Assembly: GCF_010730355.1 (NCBI RefSeq)
Contig: NZ_AP022576.1
Coordinates: 372,001 to 436,000 of the forward strand
Direction: 5' to 3'
Length of the DNA: 64,000 nt
DNA from: Mycobacterium florentinum
Lineage (GTDB): Bacteria > Actinomycetota > Actinomycetes > Mycobacteriales > Mycobacteriaceae
In this document: piece by piece, positions 1 through 9,632 of the stretch
Layout of the letters: the number at the start of each line of letters is the position of its first letter
How positions within the stretch are numbered: position 1 is the first letter of the stretch
The notes under the pieces: generated by a model
The model's database searches: none
What the model was told of the DNA's origin: nothing
The model's input: the letters and a program-made list of their open reading frames with translations, nothing else
Made by a program: the position numbers and the translations under genes

Positions 1-628
1 AGACGCGCGTGCCACCCAACCTTCCGGCTGGGAGGTCGAGCGCGGCGAGATGGCACTCTGGCAGGCCGACGGCGCCGTCCAGGGTGTGGGAAAGCCGGTC
101 GAGATCGAAACAGCCCTTCTCTCAGGAGATCCCGAAGAAGTCCTGATCCATGAGTCGCAGGATGCGGCCCTGGTGTGCCTGGGCGTCGGCAAGCGCGAAT
201 GGGGGAGCGACGAGTTGTTGGGCCCAACTGCCGCGGCGCTGGCCACGCGGGCGCATTGCCCGGTGGCCATCATCCGAAGCGATTCCGACGAGCCGCCGGC
301 GGAAGGTGGCGTGATCGCCGTCGTGGTCAACGACGAACCCGACAACGACGAGGTCGTGCACCACGCCATGGAGGAAGGACGGCTGCGCAAAGCCACTGTG
401 CGCCAGATTGATCGGCGCCTCGACAGCTGGGTACGGCGCTATCCGGATGTTCGCGTCGAGGTCGTCGCCGCCGGGGCCGGCGTGCGAATGACCGAAAACC
501 ACAGCAACGCAATAGACCTCGCAGTCGTGGGACAGGCCGATGCCGACGAGATTACCAAACTCGGCGCCCTCAACTGCCATCCGATTCCGGGCTATCCCGA
601 CTGCTCGGTGTTGCTGGTCCGCCACTGA
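1..628 (+). CDS. Universal stress protein, Rv3134c-like (5' end outside window)
   Basis: The reading frame is open from base 2 with no stop, so the gene starts before the window; the ATG at 50 is internal. The visible part holds the end of a first USP domain (LVCLGVG, then HCPVAIIR) and a degenerate second USP domain ending CSVLLVRH. It resembles M. tuberculosis Rv3134c, the stress protein co-transcribed with dosR. The next gene is a second USP starting 19 bases after this stop with a good Shine-Dalgarno, so the two are a tandem paralogous pair heading the dosR-dosS cluster. USPs of this group bind nucleotides; the role of this one is unknown. Confidence 0.85.
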   Translation, partial: DARATQPSGWEVERGEMALWQADGAVQGVGKPVEIETALLSGDPEEVLIHESQDAALVCLGVGKREWGSDELLGPTAAALATRAHCPVAIIRSDSDEPPAEGGVIAVVVNDEPDNDEVVHHAMEEGRLRKATVRQIDRRLDSWVRRYPDVRVEVVAAGAGVRMTENHSNAIDLAVVGQADADEITKLGALNCHPIPGYPDCSVLLVRH

Positions 629-647
629 ATCGCCAAAGGAGCCCGCG

Positions 648-1463
648 ATGGCGTTCGTGACGCCCCGATCGATCGTCGTCGGTATCGACGGCTCGAAAGC
701 GGCTCTGCGCGCCGCACACTGGGCGGTCGACGAGGCGGAAAAGGCTGACGTGCGGCTGTGCCTGCTCTATGCGATCGAACAGGATGAGGCGGCCGGGGTG
801 GCGGACAGACTCGCCATCGCCGAATCCGCCCTGCGCCGAGTCTCCGGTGCAATCGAGGCCCTGAACCGGCGGGTCAAGATCGAGACCGAGATCGAGCACG
901 AGCCGCCGGTCAACGCGTTGGTTCGTGCGTCGGCATCGGCGGCCATGGTGTGCGTGGGTGCGGTTGGTTTGCAACACTTTCGGGCAGGCCGGACCAGCTC
1001 GACTGCCTCGGCGCTGGCGATGTCGGCGCATTGCCCGGTAGCGATTATTCGGGACCGTGATGTCCATCGCCGGCAGCCCGCGCATGACGTTGTCGTCGAA
1101 ATCGACTGTGCCCCCGACAACGGTCTGGTGCTGGGTGCCGCGATGGAGGAAGCATTGCTGCGCGATGCACCAATCCAGGCCGTCATGTGCCGGCATGCCG
1201 ACAACGGTGATCGCCGGGCGCTCGCCGATCTGGATCGCCGGCTCGCCCGGTGGAAGCGCCACTATCCGCAGCTGCGGGTCGAGTCGGTCGGGGTGCACGG
1301 CACTCTGATGGAGTACCTGGCAAGGCGGCAGCGGCCGGTGCAGCTCGTCATCGTCGGCTCGCACGACCGCCAGCATCTGGGGGAGTTGGTCGGGCCCGCC
1401 GGCAATGCTGTCCTGCACGACGCCGGCTGCTCGTTGCTGATCGTCAATCGTCAACACTTGTGA
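648..1463 (+). CDS. Universal stress protein, Rv3134c homologue
   Basis: A 271-residue protein from the ATG at 648, preceded by AAAGGAG; an upstream in-frame extension overlaps the previous gene and lacks a site. It has two tandem USP domains: VVGIDGS near residue 10 and GAVG plus HCPVAIIR near 105-130 in the first, and a divergent second ending [11 protein letters not shown]. Length and gene order (USP, dosR, dosS) match Rv3134c of M. tuberculosis (268 residues), which belongs to the DosR regulon. dosR follows within 60 bases, so co-transcription is likely. Function is not settled even in M. tuberculosis. Confidence 0.9.
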   Translation: MAFVTPRSIVVGIDGSKAALRAAHWAVDEAEKADVRLCLLYAIEQDEAAGVADRLAIAESALRRVSGAIEALNRRVKIETEIEHEPPVNALVRASASAAMVCVGAVGLQHFRAGRTSSTASALAMSAHCPVAIIRDRDVHRRQPAHDVVVEIDCAPDNGLVLGAAMEEALLRDAPIQAVMCRHADNGDRRALADLDRRLARWKRHYPQLRVESVGVHGTLMEYLARRQRPVQLVIVGSHDRQHLGELVGPAGNAVLHDAGCSLLIVNRQHL

Positions 1464-1522
1464 AAGGGGCGATGATGAAGGTTGCGCAAATCGCCCGGCC
1501 CAGCCGGCAGGAAGGACTCGCA

Positions 1523-2176
1523 ATGGTCACGGTATTTCTGGTCGACGACCATGAAGTCGTTCGTCGCGGTCTTGCCGACCTGCTCGCCTCGGACTCTGAG
1601 CTCGAAATCGTCGGCGATGCTGGTTCGGTGGCCGAGGCGATGGTGCGAATACCCGCGTTGAAGCCCGACGTCGCGGTGCTCGACGTTCGTCTTCCCGACG
1701 GCAATGGAATCGAGTTGTGCCGGGAGCTGCTGTCCGAGCTTCCGGACCTGCGGTGTCTGATGCTGACGTCGTTCACCTCCGACGAGGCAATGCTCGAGGC
1801 GATTCTGGCCGGTGCCAGCGGCTACGTCGTCAAGGACATCCGGGGCATGGAGCTGGCTCAGGCGATCAAGGATGTCGGCGCCGGTAAATCGTTGCTGGAC
1901 AACCGGGCCGCCGCCGTGCTGATGGCGAAACTGCGCGACACCACCGAGCCGCCCGATCCGCTTTCCGGATTGACCGATCGGGAGCGAACTCTGCTTGGAC
2001 TGCTCAGCGAGGGATTGACCAACAAGCAGATCGCCGCGCGCATGTTTCTCGCCGAGAAGACGGTCAAAAACTACGTATCGCGATTGCTGGCCAAACTCGG
2101 TATGGAGCGTCGGACCCAGGCAGCGGTGTTCGCCTCGAAGCTGGACCAGCGATCTACCAAACCCACGTCGCCGTAG
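1523..2176 (+). CDS. dosR: Dormancy response regulator DosR (DevR)
   Basis: NarL/LuxR-family response regulator for hypoxia, nitric oxide and carbon monoxide. The receiver domain has the acidic pair D8-D9, phospho-acceptor D54 (VLDVRLPDG), T82 and K104. The C-terminal HTH carries [12 protein letters not shown] and the recognition stretch [25 protein letters not shown] in shortened form. The chosen ATG at 1523 has AGGAAGGA six bases upstream and gives 217 residues, the M. tuberculosis length. An in-frame ATG pair at 1472/1475 behind GAAAGGGG would add 16-17 residues and could be an alternative start. The kinase gene follows on the same strand. Confidence 0.97.
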   Translation: MVTVFLVDDHEVVRRGLADLLASDSELEIVGDAGSVAEAMVRIPALKPDVAVLDVRLPDGNGIELCRELLSELPDLRCLMLTSFTSDEAMLEAILAGASGYVVKDIRGMELAQAIKDVGAGKSLLDNRAAAVLMAKLRDTTEPPDPLSGLTDRERTLLGLLSEGLTNKQIAARMFLAEKTVKNYVSRLLAKLGMERRTQAAVFASKLDQRSTKPTSP

Positions 2177-2252
2177 CTCGTGTCGTAGCGATCCGCTTAA
2201 GCTGGGCCAAGGCGTTTTGCGTTGTCAAGGCTTAGTGGAGGTATCGGGTCGA

Positions 2253-3965
2253 GTGGCCAGCGATGAGAGCAGCTCGGCCTTTGCCGGACTCGGCCGGCGC
2301 GGCTTGGTTGACCGGATGCATGAGCAACTCGACGAGTTGCTGGCGGGCCGCGATCAAATGGAGCAGTTGCTGCGGGTCATCGTCGAGATCGGATCGGATC
2401 TCGACCTGGATGCGACCCTGCGTCGGATCATCATGTCGGCCCGGGATTTGACCTCAGCCCCGTACGGCGCCTTGGCAATACGCGACCCCGAGGGTGGGTT
2501 GGTCTCATTTGTCCACGATGGAATCGACGCCGAGACGGCGCGACAAATCGGGCCCCTTCCGGTCGGCAAGGGAATTCTGAGCGTGTCGCTGCTCGACACA
2601 CCGGCTTTACGTTTGGACGATCTGACCACACACCCGGCCGCGGTCGGGTTTCCCGAGCACCACCCGCCGATGCGTGCCTTTCTCGCGGTGCCGATCACGA
2701 TTCGGGGAACGGTGTTCGGCAATCTGTATCTGACCCACGACGAGCCGGCGCGGGTCTTCTCCGAATCCGACGAAGTCGCCGCGCGGGCGTTGGCGTTTGC
2801 GGCCGCGGTCGCGATCGACAATGCGCAAGTATTCGAGCGCGAGCGCACGTCGGTGAAGTGGATGGATGCCAGCCGGGAGATCACCACCGCGCTGCTTTCG
2901 AGTGTCGACTCGCGAACGACGCCGTTGCGGCTGATCGCCGAACGGGCCTGCGCCCTCACCGAAGCCGAACAGGCGATCGTGCTCGTCCCGGTTGACGCTG
3001 ATCTACCGGCTGAGGAAAACGACACGCTCGTCGTCTCTGCCGCGGTCGGGCTCAACTTCGATGAAGTTGTCGGGCAACGGGTTCCGATCGACGGATCCAC
3101 CAGCGGCCGGGTTTTCCGCTCGGGCGTGCCACTGATCACCGAGTCGCTGAACTATCCGATTCAGGCTTTCACCGATGTCGGCGAACGCTCGGCGATCGTG
3201 ATGCCGCTGCGCGCACCCGAACAAGTCGTCGGCGTGATCGCCGTTGCCCGCAATGCCGGCCAGCCACCCTTCGACGACAGCTACCTCGACCTGGTCAGTG
3301 ATTTCGCCACGCACGCCGCGATCGCGCTGATGCTCGCCGAAGGACGCGAGCACTCACGCCAGCTGACCATCGTGGCCGAGCGGGAGCGCATCGCGCACGA
3401 CCTACACGACCATGTGATCCAGCGGTTGTTCGCCGCCGGCATGGATCTGCAGGGCACCGTCGCCCGAGTGCGTTCACCGGAGGTCGCCGAGCGGCTCAAT
3501 CGCACCCTCGACGACCTGCAAACCATCATCGAAGAGATCCGCACCACGATCTTCCAGCTGAAATCCCCGCTGGGCGGCGACGGCGGCTTTCGCAATCGGA
3601 TCCAACGGGTGGTCGCCGACCTGACCGGCAATCGCGACATCGTCACCACGGTGCGCATGCACGGGCCGATGACCGCCGTGGGCGGCGAACTCGCCGAGCA
3701 TGCCGAAGCGGTCACCGCCGAAGCCGTCAGCAATGTCGTCCGGCACTCGTCCGCGACAAGACTGACCGTGGACGTCAGCGTCGCCGACATGCTGACCGTC
3801 GACGTCACCGACAACGGTTGCGGCATTCCCGCCGACAACCCCCGCCGCAGCGGATTGGCCAATTTGACGTACCGCGCCGAACAGGTCGGCGGATCCTGCG
3901 AAGTCAGCGCCCCGGACGGCGGCGGCACCAGGGTCCGCTGGACCGCTCCGCTGGATGATCGCTGA
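2253..3965 (+). CDS. dosS: Redox/hypoxia sensor histidine kinase DosS/DosT type
   Basis: Cognate kinase for DosR. Counting from the GTG at 2253 (GGAGG ten bases upstream; TTG 2217 and GTG 2235 also possible), two GAF domains cover about 45-195 and 210-365. HHPPMR at 136-141 contains the position of the haem-ligand His in M. tuberculosis DevS/DosT. The HisKA_3 motif is HDLHDHVIQRLF with phospho-His H385. The HATPase domain shows EAVSNVVRHS, DNGCGIP and SGLANLTYRAEQ. The haem pocket and kinase core therefore look intact. The family is certain; whether it behaves as DosS (redox) or DosT (O2) is not. Confidence 0.93.
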   Translation: MASDESSSAFAGLGRRGLVDRMHEQLDELLAGRDQMEQLLRVIVEIGSDLDLDATLRRIIMSARDLTSAPYGALAIRDPEGGLVSFVHDGIDAETARQIGPLPVGKGILSVSLLDTPALRLDDLTTHPAAVGFPEHHPPMRAFLAVPITIRGTVFGNLYLTHDEPARVFSESDEVAARALAFAAAVAIDNAQVFERERTSVKWMDASREITTALLSSVDSRTTPLRLIAERACALTEAEQAIVLVPVDADLPAEENDTLVVSAAVGLNFDEVVGQRVPIDGSTSGRVFRSGVPLITESLNYPIQAFTDVGERSAIVMPLRAPEQVVGVIAVARNAGQPPFDDSYLDLVSDFATHAAIALMLAEGREHSRQLTIVAERERIAHDLHDHVIQRLFAAGMDLQGTVARVRSPEVAERLNRTLDDLQTIIEEIRTTIFQLKSPLGGDGGFRNRIQRVVADLTGNRDIVTTVRMHGPMTAVGGELAEHAEAVTAEAVSNVVRHSSATRLTVDVSVADMLTVDVTDNGCGIPADNPRRSGLANLTYRAEQVGGSCEVSAPDGGGTRVRWTAPLDDR

Positions 3966-3988
3966 CCGCGTATCACCGTTGCACGGCA

Positions 3989-4002
3989 GGGACTTTGGTC
4001 CC
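3989..4002 (+). promoter_or_regulatory. DosR box upstream of fdxA
   Basis: GGGACTTTGGTCCC is an almost perfect inverted repeat and differs at one position from the core of the M. tuberculosis DosR consensus (GGGACTWWAGTCCC). It lies about 60 bases before the fdxA start and 24 bases after the dosS stop. fdxA is a classic DosR-regulon gene, so local autoregulated control is expected. No second full box was found nearby. Confidence 0.85.
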
Positions 4003-4060
4003 ACGAACCGAGGTCCTTCGCCCGGCGCGACGTTGCGCCCGTCTGCGTAGCGTCATCGTC

Positions 4061-4405
4061 ATGACCTATGTGATCGGCAAGGCCTGCGTCGACGTAATGG
4101 AGAAATCCTGCGTTCACGAATGCCCGGTGGACTGCATCTACGAGGGTGACCGAACGATGTACATCAACCCCGACGAGTGCGTGGACTGCGGGGCCTGCAA
4201 GCCGGCTTGCCACGCCGGTGCCATTTATTGGGAGGGCGATCTGCCCGACGACGAGCAGGCGCACCTGGCCGACAACGCCGCGTTTTTCGCTCTCCCGCTT
4301 GCGGGTCGTTCCGGCCCGCTGGGCTCTCCAGGCGGCGCCAGCGCATTGGGGCGCGTCGGTGTCGACACCCCGATGATCGCGGCAATGCCAGCCGCCGGAG
4401 CCTGA
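4061..4405 (+). CDS. fdxA: 7Fe ferredoxin FdxA
   Basis: A 114-residue ferredoxin with the [3Fe-4S]/[4Fe-4S] cysteine pattern: C at about 9, 17, 21 and 25 (ending CPVDC), then CVDCGACKPAC at about 46-56. It is nearly superimposable on M. tuberculosis Rv2007c (114 residues), including YEGD, YWEGDLPDD and the GVDTP tail. It acts as a cytosolic low-potential electron carrier. ATG 4061 is used although the frame is open further upstream, because the protein then begins MTYVIG like its orthologues. The DosR box upstream predicts hypoxic induction. Confidence 0.96.
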   Translation: MTYVIGKACVDVMEKSCVHECPVDCIYEGDRTMYINPDECVDCGACKPACHAGAIYWEGDLPDDEQAHLADNAAFFALPLAGRSGPLGSPGGASALGRVGVDTPMIAAMPAAGA

Positions 4406-4488
4406 ACCATCGTCATACATCCCCGCGCATCTGTATGGTGATCGCCAGCGTCTACCCCTGACGCTCCGATACGACGGGAGACATCGCG

Positions 4489-5271
4489 GTGGCAGAACGA
4501 TTGGCGGGAAAGGTCGCACTGATCAGTGGGGGTGCGCGGGGGATGGGCGCCTCGCACGTCCGGACGATGGTGGCCGAGGGAGCCAAGGTCGTACTCGGCG
4601 ACATCCTCGACGACGAAGGCAAGGCGGTAGCGGCAGAGGTCGGGGACTCGGCTCGTTACCTGCACCTCGACGTGACGAAGCCCGATGACTGGGATGCCGC
4701 GGTGGCAACCGCGCTCAGCGAGTTCGGCGGCATCGACGTGCTGGTGAACAACGCGGGCATCATCAACATCGGCACCTTTGAGGACTACGCGCTCTCGGAG
4801 TGGCAGCGGATCCTCGACATCAATCTGACCGGTGTGTTTCTCGGCATCCGCGCGGTGGTGAAACCGATGAAGGAAGCCGGACGAGGCTCGATCATCAACA
4901 TCTCCTCGATCGAAGGCATGGCCGGAACCATCGCCTGCCACGGTTACACCGCAACCAAATTCGCCGTGCGGGGCCTGACGAAGTCGGCCGCGCTGGAACT
5001 GGGTCCCAGCGGAATCCGGGTGAACTCGATCCATCCCGGTCTGATCAAGACCCCGATGACCGATTGGGTTCCCGACGACATCTTCCAGACCGCGCTGGGG
5101 CGGGCCGCCGAACCCAAGGAGGTGTCCAGCCTCGTGATCTATCTGGCCAGCGACGAGTCCAGCTATTCCACCGGTTCGGAGTTCGTGGTCGACGGCGGTT
5201 GCACCGCGGGCCTGGGCCACAAGGACTTTTCCGCGGTGGAAACCGAAGAGCAGCCGGAGTGGGTTACCTAG
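4489..5271 (+). CDS. fabG3: SDR-family hydroxysteroid dehydrogenase / FabG3
   Basis: A 260-residue classical short-chain dehydrogenase starting at GTG 4489. It shows the NAD(P) motif GGARGMG (14-20), NNAG (87-90) and the S140-Y153-K157 catalytic set (ISS, YTATK). It matches Rv2002 (FabG3, described as a 20-beta-hydroxysteroid dehydrogenase) over the full length, including the PEWVT end. In M. tuberculosis Rv2002 lies near fdxA (Rv2007c), so part of that neighbourhood is retained here beside dosRS. Its last 8 bases overlap the end of the convergent mmpL gene. Confidence 0.92.
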   Translation: MAERLAGKVALISGGARGMGASHVRTMVAEGAKVVLGDILDDEGKAVAAEVGDSARYLHLDVTKPDDWDAAVATALSEFGGIDVLVNNAGIINIGTFEDYALSEWQRILDINLTGVFLGIRAVVKPMKEAGRGSIINISSIEGMAGTIACHGYTATKFAVRGLTKSAALELGPSGIRVNSIHPGLIKTPMTDWVPDDIFQTALGRAAEPKEVSSLVIYLASDESSYSTGSEFVVDGGCTAGLGHKDFSAVETEEQPEWVT

Positions 5272-8164
5272 CGGCGGTTGCGGATTCGGGTTCCGTGGCC
5301 GGCTTCGGCCACGGCGACGGGACCGGGCGTTGCCGCACTCGTTGCGGCCACCAGAACCACTTGCCCAAGAGTGCGGCAATGGATGGCGTCATCAGCGACC
5401 GCACGATCAGGGTGTCGAAGAGCAGGCCCAAGCCGATGGTGGTACCGACTTGACCGATCACGGTCAGCTCGCTGACCGCCATCGTCATCATCGTGAAGGC
5501 GAAGACCAACCCGGCAGAGGTGACCACCGAGCCGGTGCCGCCCATCGAACGGATGATTCCGGTGTTCAGGCCGGCGTGGATCTCCTCCTTGAACCGCGCC
5601 ACCAGCAGCAGGTTGTAGTCGGCACCGACGGCGAGCAGGATGATGACCGACATCGCGAGCACCATCCAGTGCAGCTCGATGCCGATGATGTGCTGCCATA
5701 TCAGCACCGACAGCCCGAACGACGCGCCCAGTGAGAGCAAGACGGTCCCGACGATGACCGCCGAGGCCACCACACCGCGGGTGATGATCAGCATGATGAT
5801 GAAAATCAGGCAGAGCGAAGCGATTCCGGCGATCAACAGGTCGTAGGTGTTGCCATCACTGAGGTCTTTGAAAATTGCCGCGGTGCCCCCGAGGTAAATC
5901 TTCGAACCCTCCAGCGGGGTGCCCTTGAGTGCTTCGTAAGCGGCCTTCTTGATTGCGGCGATGTGCGAAATACCTTCTTGCGACATCGGATCGCCATCGT
6001 GGCTGATGATGAAGCGCACGGCGTGGCCGTCGGGGGAGATGAAGTTCTTCATGCCCTTTTTGAACTCGGTGTTGTTGAAGATCTCCGGCGGCAGGTAGAA
6101 CGAGTCGTCGTTCTTGGACGCGTCGAACGCCTTACCCATCGCGTTGCCGTTCTTCTGCGCCTCGTTCTGCTGATCCTGCAGACCCTTCTGGGTCGAATAC
6201 ATGGTCAGCATCGTGGTTTTCATGGCCTTCATGTTTTCGATCATGGACGGCATCAGCGCCACCATCTGAGGCATCAGGGTGTCGAGATGATCCATGATCG
6301 GCAGCAGGCTCTCGATGTCATCGGTCATCGTGTCGATGCCGTCGAGGGTGTCGAAGACGGAGTGAATCGACCAGCACACGGGGATGTCGAAGCAATGCTT
6401 CTCCCAGTAGAAGTAGCTGCGGACAGGCCGGAAGGTGTCCTCGAAATCGGCTATATGGTCCCGTAATTCGTTGATGTCGATGGTCATGTCGTGCATCTTT
6501 TTGACCATTTTGTGCATGTCGTTGGACATCTGCACAGTGATGCTGGACATCTTTTCCATGCTGTCGATGGTGGTCTGCATCATGTCGGCCTGCTTGAGCA
6601 TGTCGGCCATCTGGTCTTCTTGGTACTTCTGGTTCATCTGCTGGGTGACGCCCTGCATGCTCATCTGAAATGGAATCGAGGTGTGCTCGATCGGCGTGCC
6701 CTCGGGCCGCGTAATCGCTTGCACGCGGCCGATTCCCGGAACCCGGAAGATCGTCTTCGCGATCTTGTCGATCACCAGGAAGTCCGCGGAGTTGCGCAGG
6801 TCGTGATCGCTTTCGATCATCAGCACCTCGGGGTTCATCCGCGCATGCGAGAAGTGGCGATCGGCCGCGGCATATCCCTCGTTGGCCGGTAGATCGGCAG
6901 GCAGGTAGTTGCGGTCGTTGTAGTTGGTCCGGTATCCGGGCAGCGTCAGCAAGCCGATGAGCGCGATCCCGATCGTCATGACCAGGATCGGCCCGGGCCA
7001 CCGCACGATCACGGCGCCGATCTTGCGCCACATCCGAATACGTTGCGTTCGCTTGGGTTCCAGCGTCTTGCCGAACCGCGTCGCCACGGTAATGACCGCG
7101 GGCCCGAGCGTCAACGCCGCGGCCACCACGACCACCATGCCGATGGCCAGCGGGATACCCAGCGTCTGGAAATACGGCAGGTTGGTGAAGTGCAGGCAGA
7201 ACGTCGCGCCGGCGATCGTCAGGCCCGAGCCGAGCACCACGTGTGCGGTGCCGTGAAACATGTCGTAATAGGCGTCTTCGCGGGAATCGCCTTTACCCCG
7301 GGCTTCCTGATATCGGCCGATCAAGAAGATCGCATAGTCGGTGGCGGCCGCGATGGCCAGCGTGACGATCAGGTTGGTCGCGAATGTCGAGAGCCCGATG
7401 ATGTTGTAGTAACCCAGGAATGCGACCATGCCGCGCGCGGCCGACAGCTCGAGCACCACCATCACCATCGTGAGCAACACCGTGACGATGGACCGGTAGA
7501 CCAACAGCATCATCGCGATGATCACGGTGAAGGTGCACATCGTGATGAGTTGGACGCTGCGGTCACCAGCCACGTGCTGATCCGCCGAGAGCGCCGCGGG
7601 TCCGGTGACGTAGGCCTTCACCCCTTTGGGCGTGGGCATGCTTCTGACGATGTCTTGAACGGACTCGACGGATTCGTTGGCCAGCGACTCGCCCTGATTA
7701 CCGGCGAGGTAAATCTGAACATAGGCGGCCTTGCCGTCGTTGCTCTGCGCACCCGCCCCGGTCAGTGGGTCGCTCCACATGTCCTGAACGTGCTCAACGT
7801 GTTTGGTGTCGGCGTCGAGCTTTTTGACGATCTGGTCGTAGTAGGCGTGTGCATCGGCGCCGAGCGGTTGTTGTCCCTCGAGAACGATCATGATCGAGCT
7901 GTTGGACTTGTATTCGTTGAACACCGCGCCCATGCGCTTGGTCGCGACCACCGATTGCGCATCGTCGGGGGCCATCGAGACCGAGCGCATCTTCCCGACC
8001 GTGTCCAAGTCCGGGACGATCGTGCTGAGCACCGCGATCAGCGCTATCCAGCCCAGGATGACGAATACTGCGTACTTCCGGATGAAACGCGGGATCTTCT
8101 CCCGCACTGGCACTGCAGCCGTCGGGATCGCGTCGGTGCGGGTCTCGTTGAACGTCGTGCTCAT
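5264..8164 (-). CDS. mmpL: MmpL4/MmpL5-family RND lipid/siderophore transporter
   Basis: A 966-residue inner-membrane RND transporter: an N-terminal TM helix (about 32-52), a first periplasmic loop, a TM bundle with the proton-relay pair D276-Y277 (AAATDY), a second bundle with GADYNLLL, and a C-terminal helix cluster. A long Met-rich, heptad-like stretch lies at about 500-590, typical of MmpL4/5 and absent from MmpL3. Those proteins export mycobactin-type siderophores and some drugs with MmpS partners. The ATG overlaps the mmpS stop by 4 bases, indicating coupling. The exact paralogue cannot be assigned. Confidence 0.92.
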   Translation of the reverse strand: MSTTFNETRTDAIPTAAVPVREKIPRFIRKYAVFVILGWIALIAVLSTIVPDLDTVGKMRSVSMAPDDAQSVVATKRMGAVFNEYKSNSSIMIVLEGQQPLGADAHAYYDQIVKKLDADTKHVEHVQDMWSDPLTGAGAQSNDGKAAYVQIYLAGNQGESLANESVESVQDIVRSMPTPKGVKAYVTGPAALSADQHVAGDRSVQLITMCTFTVIIAMMLLVYRSIVTVLLTMVMVVLELSAARGMVAFLGYYNIIGLSTFATNLIVTLAIAAATDYAIFLIGRYQEARGKGDSREDAYYDMFHGTAHVVLGSGLTIAGATFCLHFTNLPYFQTLGIPLAIGMVVVVAAALTLGPAVITVATRFGKTLEPKRTQRIRMWRKIGAVIVRWPGPILVMTIGIALIGLLTLPGYRTNYNDRNYLPADLPANEGYAAADRHFSHARMNPEVLMIESDHDLRNSADFLVIDKIAKTIFRVPGIGRVQAITRPEGTPIEHTSIPFQMSMQGVTQQMNQKYQEDQMADMLKQADMMQTTIDSMEKMSSITVQMSNDMHKMVKKMHDMTIDINELRDHIADFEDTFRPVRSYFYWEKHCFDIPVCWSIHSVFDTLDGIDTMTDDIESLLPIMDHLDTLMPQMVALMPSMIENMKAMKTTMLTMYSTQKGLQDQQNEAQKNGNAMGKAFDASKNDDSFYLPPEIFNNTEFKKGMKNFISPDGHAVRFIISHDGDPMSQEGISHIAAIKKAAYEALKGTPLEGSKIYLGGTAAIFKDLSDGNTYDLLIAGIASLCLIFIIMLIITRGVVASAVIVGTVLLSLGASFGLSVLIWQHIIGIELHWMVLAMSVIILLAVGADYNLLLVARFKEEIHAGLNTGIIRSMGGTGSVVTSAGLVFAFTMMTMAVSELTVIGQVGTTIGLGLLFDTLIVRSLMTPSIAALLGKWFWWPQRVRQRPVPSPWPKPATEPESATAAR

Positions 8165-8595
8165 GCGGATTTCACCAGGCAGAAGGTCAGGGCGTGCACG
8201 CCGGTAGTTATCTTCTCGTCCTTGATTTCGTCATCGATGGTGATGCGGCAACCGAGGTAGTCGCCATCGCTTTGCGCGGAGAGATTCGGAAACACCGACG
8301 GGGCGGTGGTTTTGAGGACCAGCGTCCACGGCAGTGGCGCGCCGTCGATTCGTTGTGGGTCGGCGGACAGATCCAGATAGTTCACGTTGGCGCGGCTGGC
8401 CGAGCCGAACACCTCGTATTTGACGACCTTGGGCTTGAACGGCTTGGAGTCATCCAGCCGCGGGCTCGTCATAACGCCAGTGTCGTTGGCGCCGAAGAAG
8501 GACTTGACCCGCACCACGGCAAAGCCGCCGACCACCACAACCGCGACGATCAAGAGCGGCAGCCATGCATTGCGCACGATCTTCGATAACAGCAA
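8161..8595 (-). CDS. mmpS: MmpS-family accessory membrane protein
   Basis: Small partner of MmpL: one TM helix (about 11-29, [15 protein letters not shown]) and a periplasmic beta-domain with [26 protein letters not shown] and the family C-terminus CLVKSA. The apparent start is TTG 8595. Immediately upstream, in the same frame, is ATG followed directly by TAG, and the Shine-Dalgarno AAAGGA sits four bases before that ATG and ten before the TTG. Either translation really starts at TTG or codon 2 is a nonsense mutation or sequencing error. It is the first gene of the mmpS-mmpL operon. Confidence 0.88.
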   Translation of the reverse strand: MLLSKIVRNAWLPLLIVAVVVVGGFAVVRVKSFFGANDTGVMTSPRLDDSKPFKPKVVKYEVFGSASRANVNYLDLSADPQRIDGAPLPWTLVLKTTAPSVFPNLSAQSDGDYLGCRITIDDEIKDEKITTGVHALTFCLVKSA

Positions 8596-8826
8596 CTACA
8601 TGAGTCCTTTTCTCGTCACCGTGTTGTGGCCAGCGCCCGCAAAACCTGGGGGCATTCGCGCGCACGAGCCGCATGACTCGGCATCGGATTTCGGTCCTCG
8701 CCGTGACTTGCGCGCCCGATCGTTACGTGCGGATGAAGCTGCCGGCGCGCGTCGCGGTCGTTTCCGGTACCGACGCGTGCCTCGCGTTGCGGAAGCGTCC
8801 CCGACCACCGCCACCAGCGCATAGTA

Positions 8827-8853
8827 CATGATGTGCATATCTTGCACATCATG
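8827..8853. promoter_or_regulatory. 27-bp palindromic operator between tetR and mmpS
   Basis: The arms CATGATGTGCA (8827-8837) and TGCACATCATG (8843-8853) are exact reverse complements around TATCT. The site lies 26 bases past the tetR stop and about 230 bases upstream of mmpS. Size and symmetry fit a TetR dimer or dimer pair. A related half-site cluster sits before tetR. Confidence 0.75.
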
Positions 8854-8878
8854 CAACGTTTGCTAGCGGTGTTTCAGA

Positions 8879-9487
8879 TCACTTTGTGAAGATGCTGTTC
8901 ACGAGCGCGGCGGCCCGCTCGACATAGGGCATCGGCGTGTCGTCAGGATCGACCGGCTCGCTACTCGCCCACTTTTCGAGGCCGGACCGCACCGCGGTCA
9001 AAGCGAGGGCGGAAATCAGGGCGGCCATCTCGTCGTCGGGTTTCATGTCCTGGCGGCGCACGATGATGTCGGTCAGCTGAAGCTGAAAGCGCTCCAGGTC
9101 GGCGAGGAATGCGGCCAGCACCGCGGGGGAGGTTTTGGCGAGTTCGAGCATGTGGGCGGCCTGCTCGCGCAGTGGGGGCACGTCGCGCAGGTGGTGGGCG
9201 GCCAGAGTGATCAGCTCTGCCAGCACCACCGAGTAAGGGGCAGGTCCGGCCGCGACGAAATCCGCGACCAGCTCGGCGGGGATGTCCGAGGGGCCGTAGG
9301 CGATAGCGGACTCTTTGTTCGGGAAGTAGTTGAAGAACGTGCGTGTCGAGATTCCGGCCTCGGCGCAGATTTCCTCGATGGTCACCTTGTCGAAGCCGCG
9401 CTCGAGGGCCAGCCGCACCGCGGCGTCGCGGATGTCTGCGCTGGTCTCCCGGCGACGTCGCTCGCGCAGTCCCATCGGGTTGGCCAT
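8879..9487 (-). CDS. TetR-family repressor of mmpS-mmpL (inferred)
   Basis: A 202-residue TetR regulator. The N-terminal HTH is FDKVTIEEICAEAGISTRTFFNYF (shown in part: EEICAEAGISTRTFFNYF) at about 35-58; the rest is an all-helical ligand domain. ATG 9487 gives the usual short N-terminus MANPMGLRERRRR; an upstream in-frame start would run through the operator-like region. It is transcribed toward mmpS-mmpL on the same strand with a palindrome in between, so regulation of that operon plus autoregulation is the simplest reading. Confidence 0.88.
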   Translation of the reverse strand: MANPMGLRERRRRETSADIRDAAVRLALERGFDKVTIEEICAEAGISTRTFFNYFPNKESAIAYGPSDIPAELVADFVAAGPAPYSVVLAELITLAAHHLRDVPPLREQAAHMLELAKTSPAVLAAFLADLERFQLQLTDIIVRRQDMKPDDEMAALISALALTAVRSGLEKWASSEPVDPDDTPMPYVERAAALVNSIFTK

Positions 9488-9497
9488 ACCCCCATAG

Positions 9498-9520
9498 TTG
9501 CACGTTCTGCACATTTTGCA
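9498..9520. promoter_or_regulatory. TetR half-site cluster upstream of tetR
   Basis: TTGCACGTTCTGCACATTTTGCA contains three TGCA half-sites; the segment GCACATTTTGCA is close to GCACATCATGCA in the operator near 8845. It lies 11-33 bases before the tetR start codon, as expected for autoregulation. Confidence 0.5.
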
Positions 9521-9632
9521 GTCAACTAGCCAGATTGGCATACCGAATCAGGTCGCCTCGCACGCCCTTTGTCGCGCCGGGTTGGTCGCCAAATCCAAAC
9601 GTGGACAACACAATTTCGAATGAGCAACGCGC

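Noticed and set aside
570..1523. A 317-codon minus-strand ORF opposite the second USP gene
   Set aside because: No ribosome site or domain; the USP-dosR gene order on the plus strand is conserved.
4001..4030. A second DosR box between the first box and fdxA
   Set aside because: GGTCCTTCGCCC shares only a few positions with the consensus and lacks symmetry.
3281..5379. Minus-strand ORFs of 412 and 384 codons opposite dosS, fdxA and fabG3
   Set aside because: They are shadows of clearly recognised plus-strand genes and show no motif.
7043..8260. A 405-codon plus-strand ORF opposite mmpL
   Set aside because: It is His/Asp/Arg-rich, a typical antisense artefact, and mmpL is certain.
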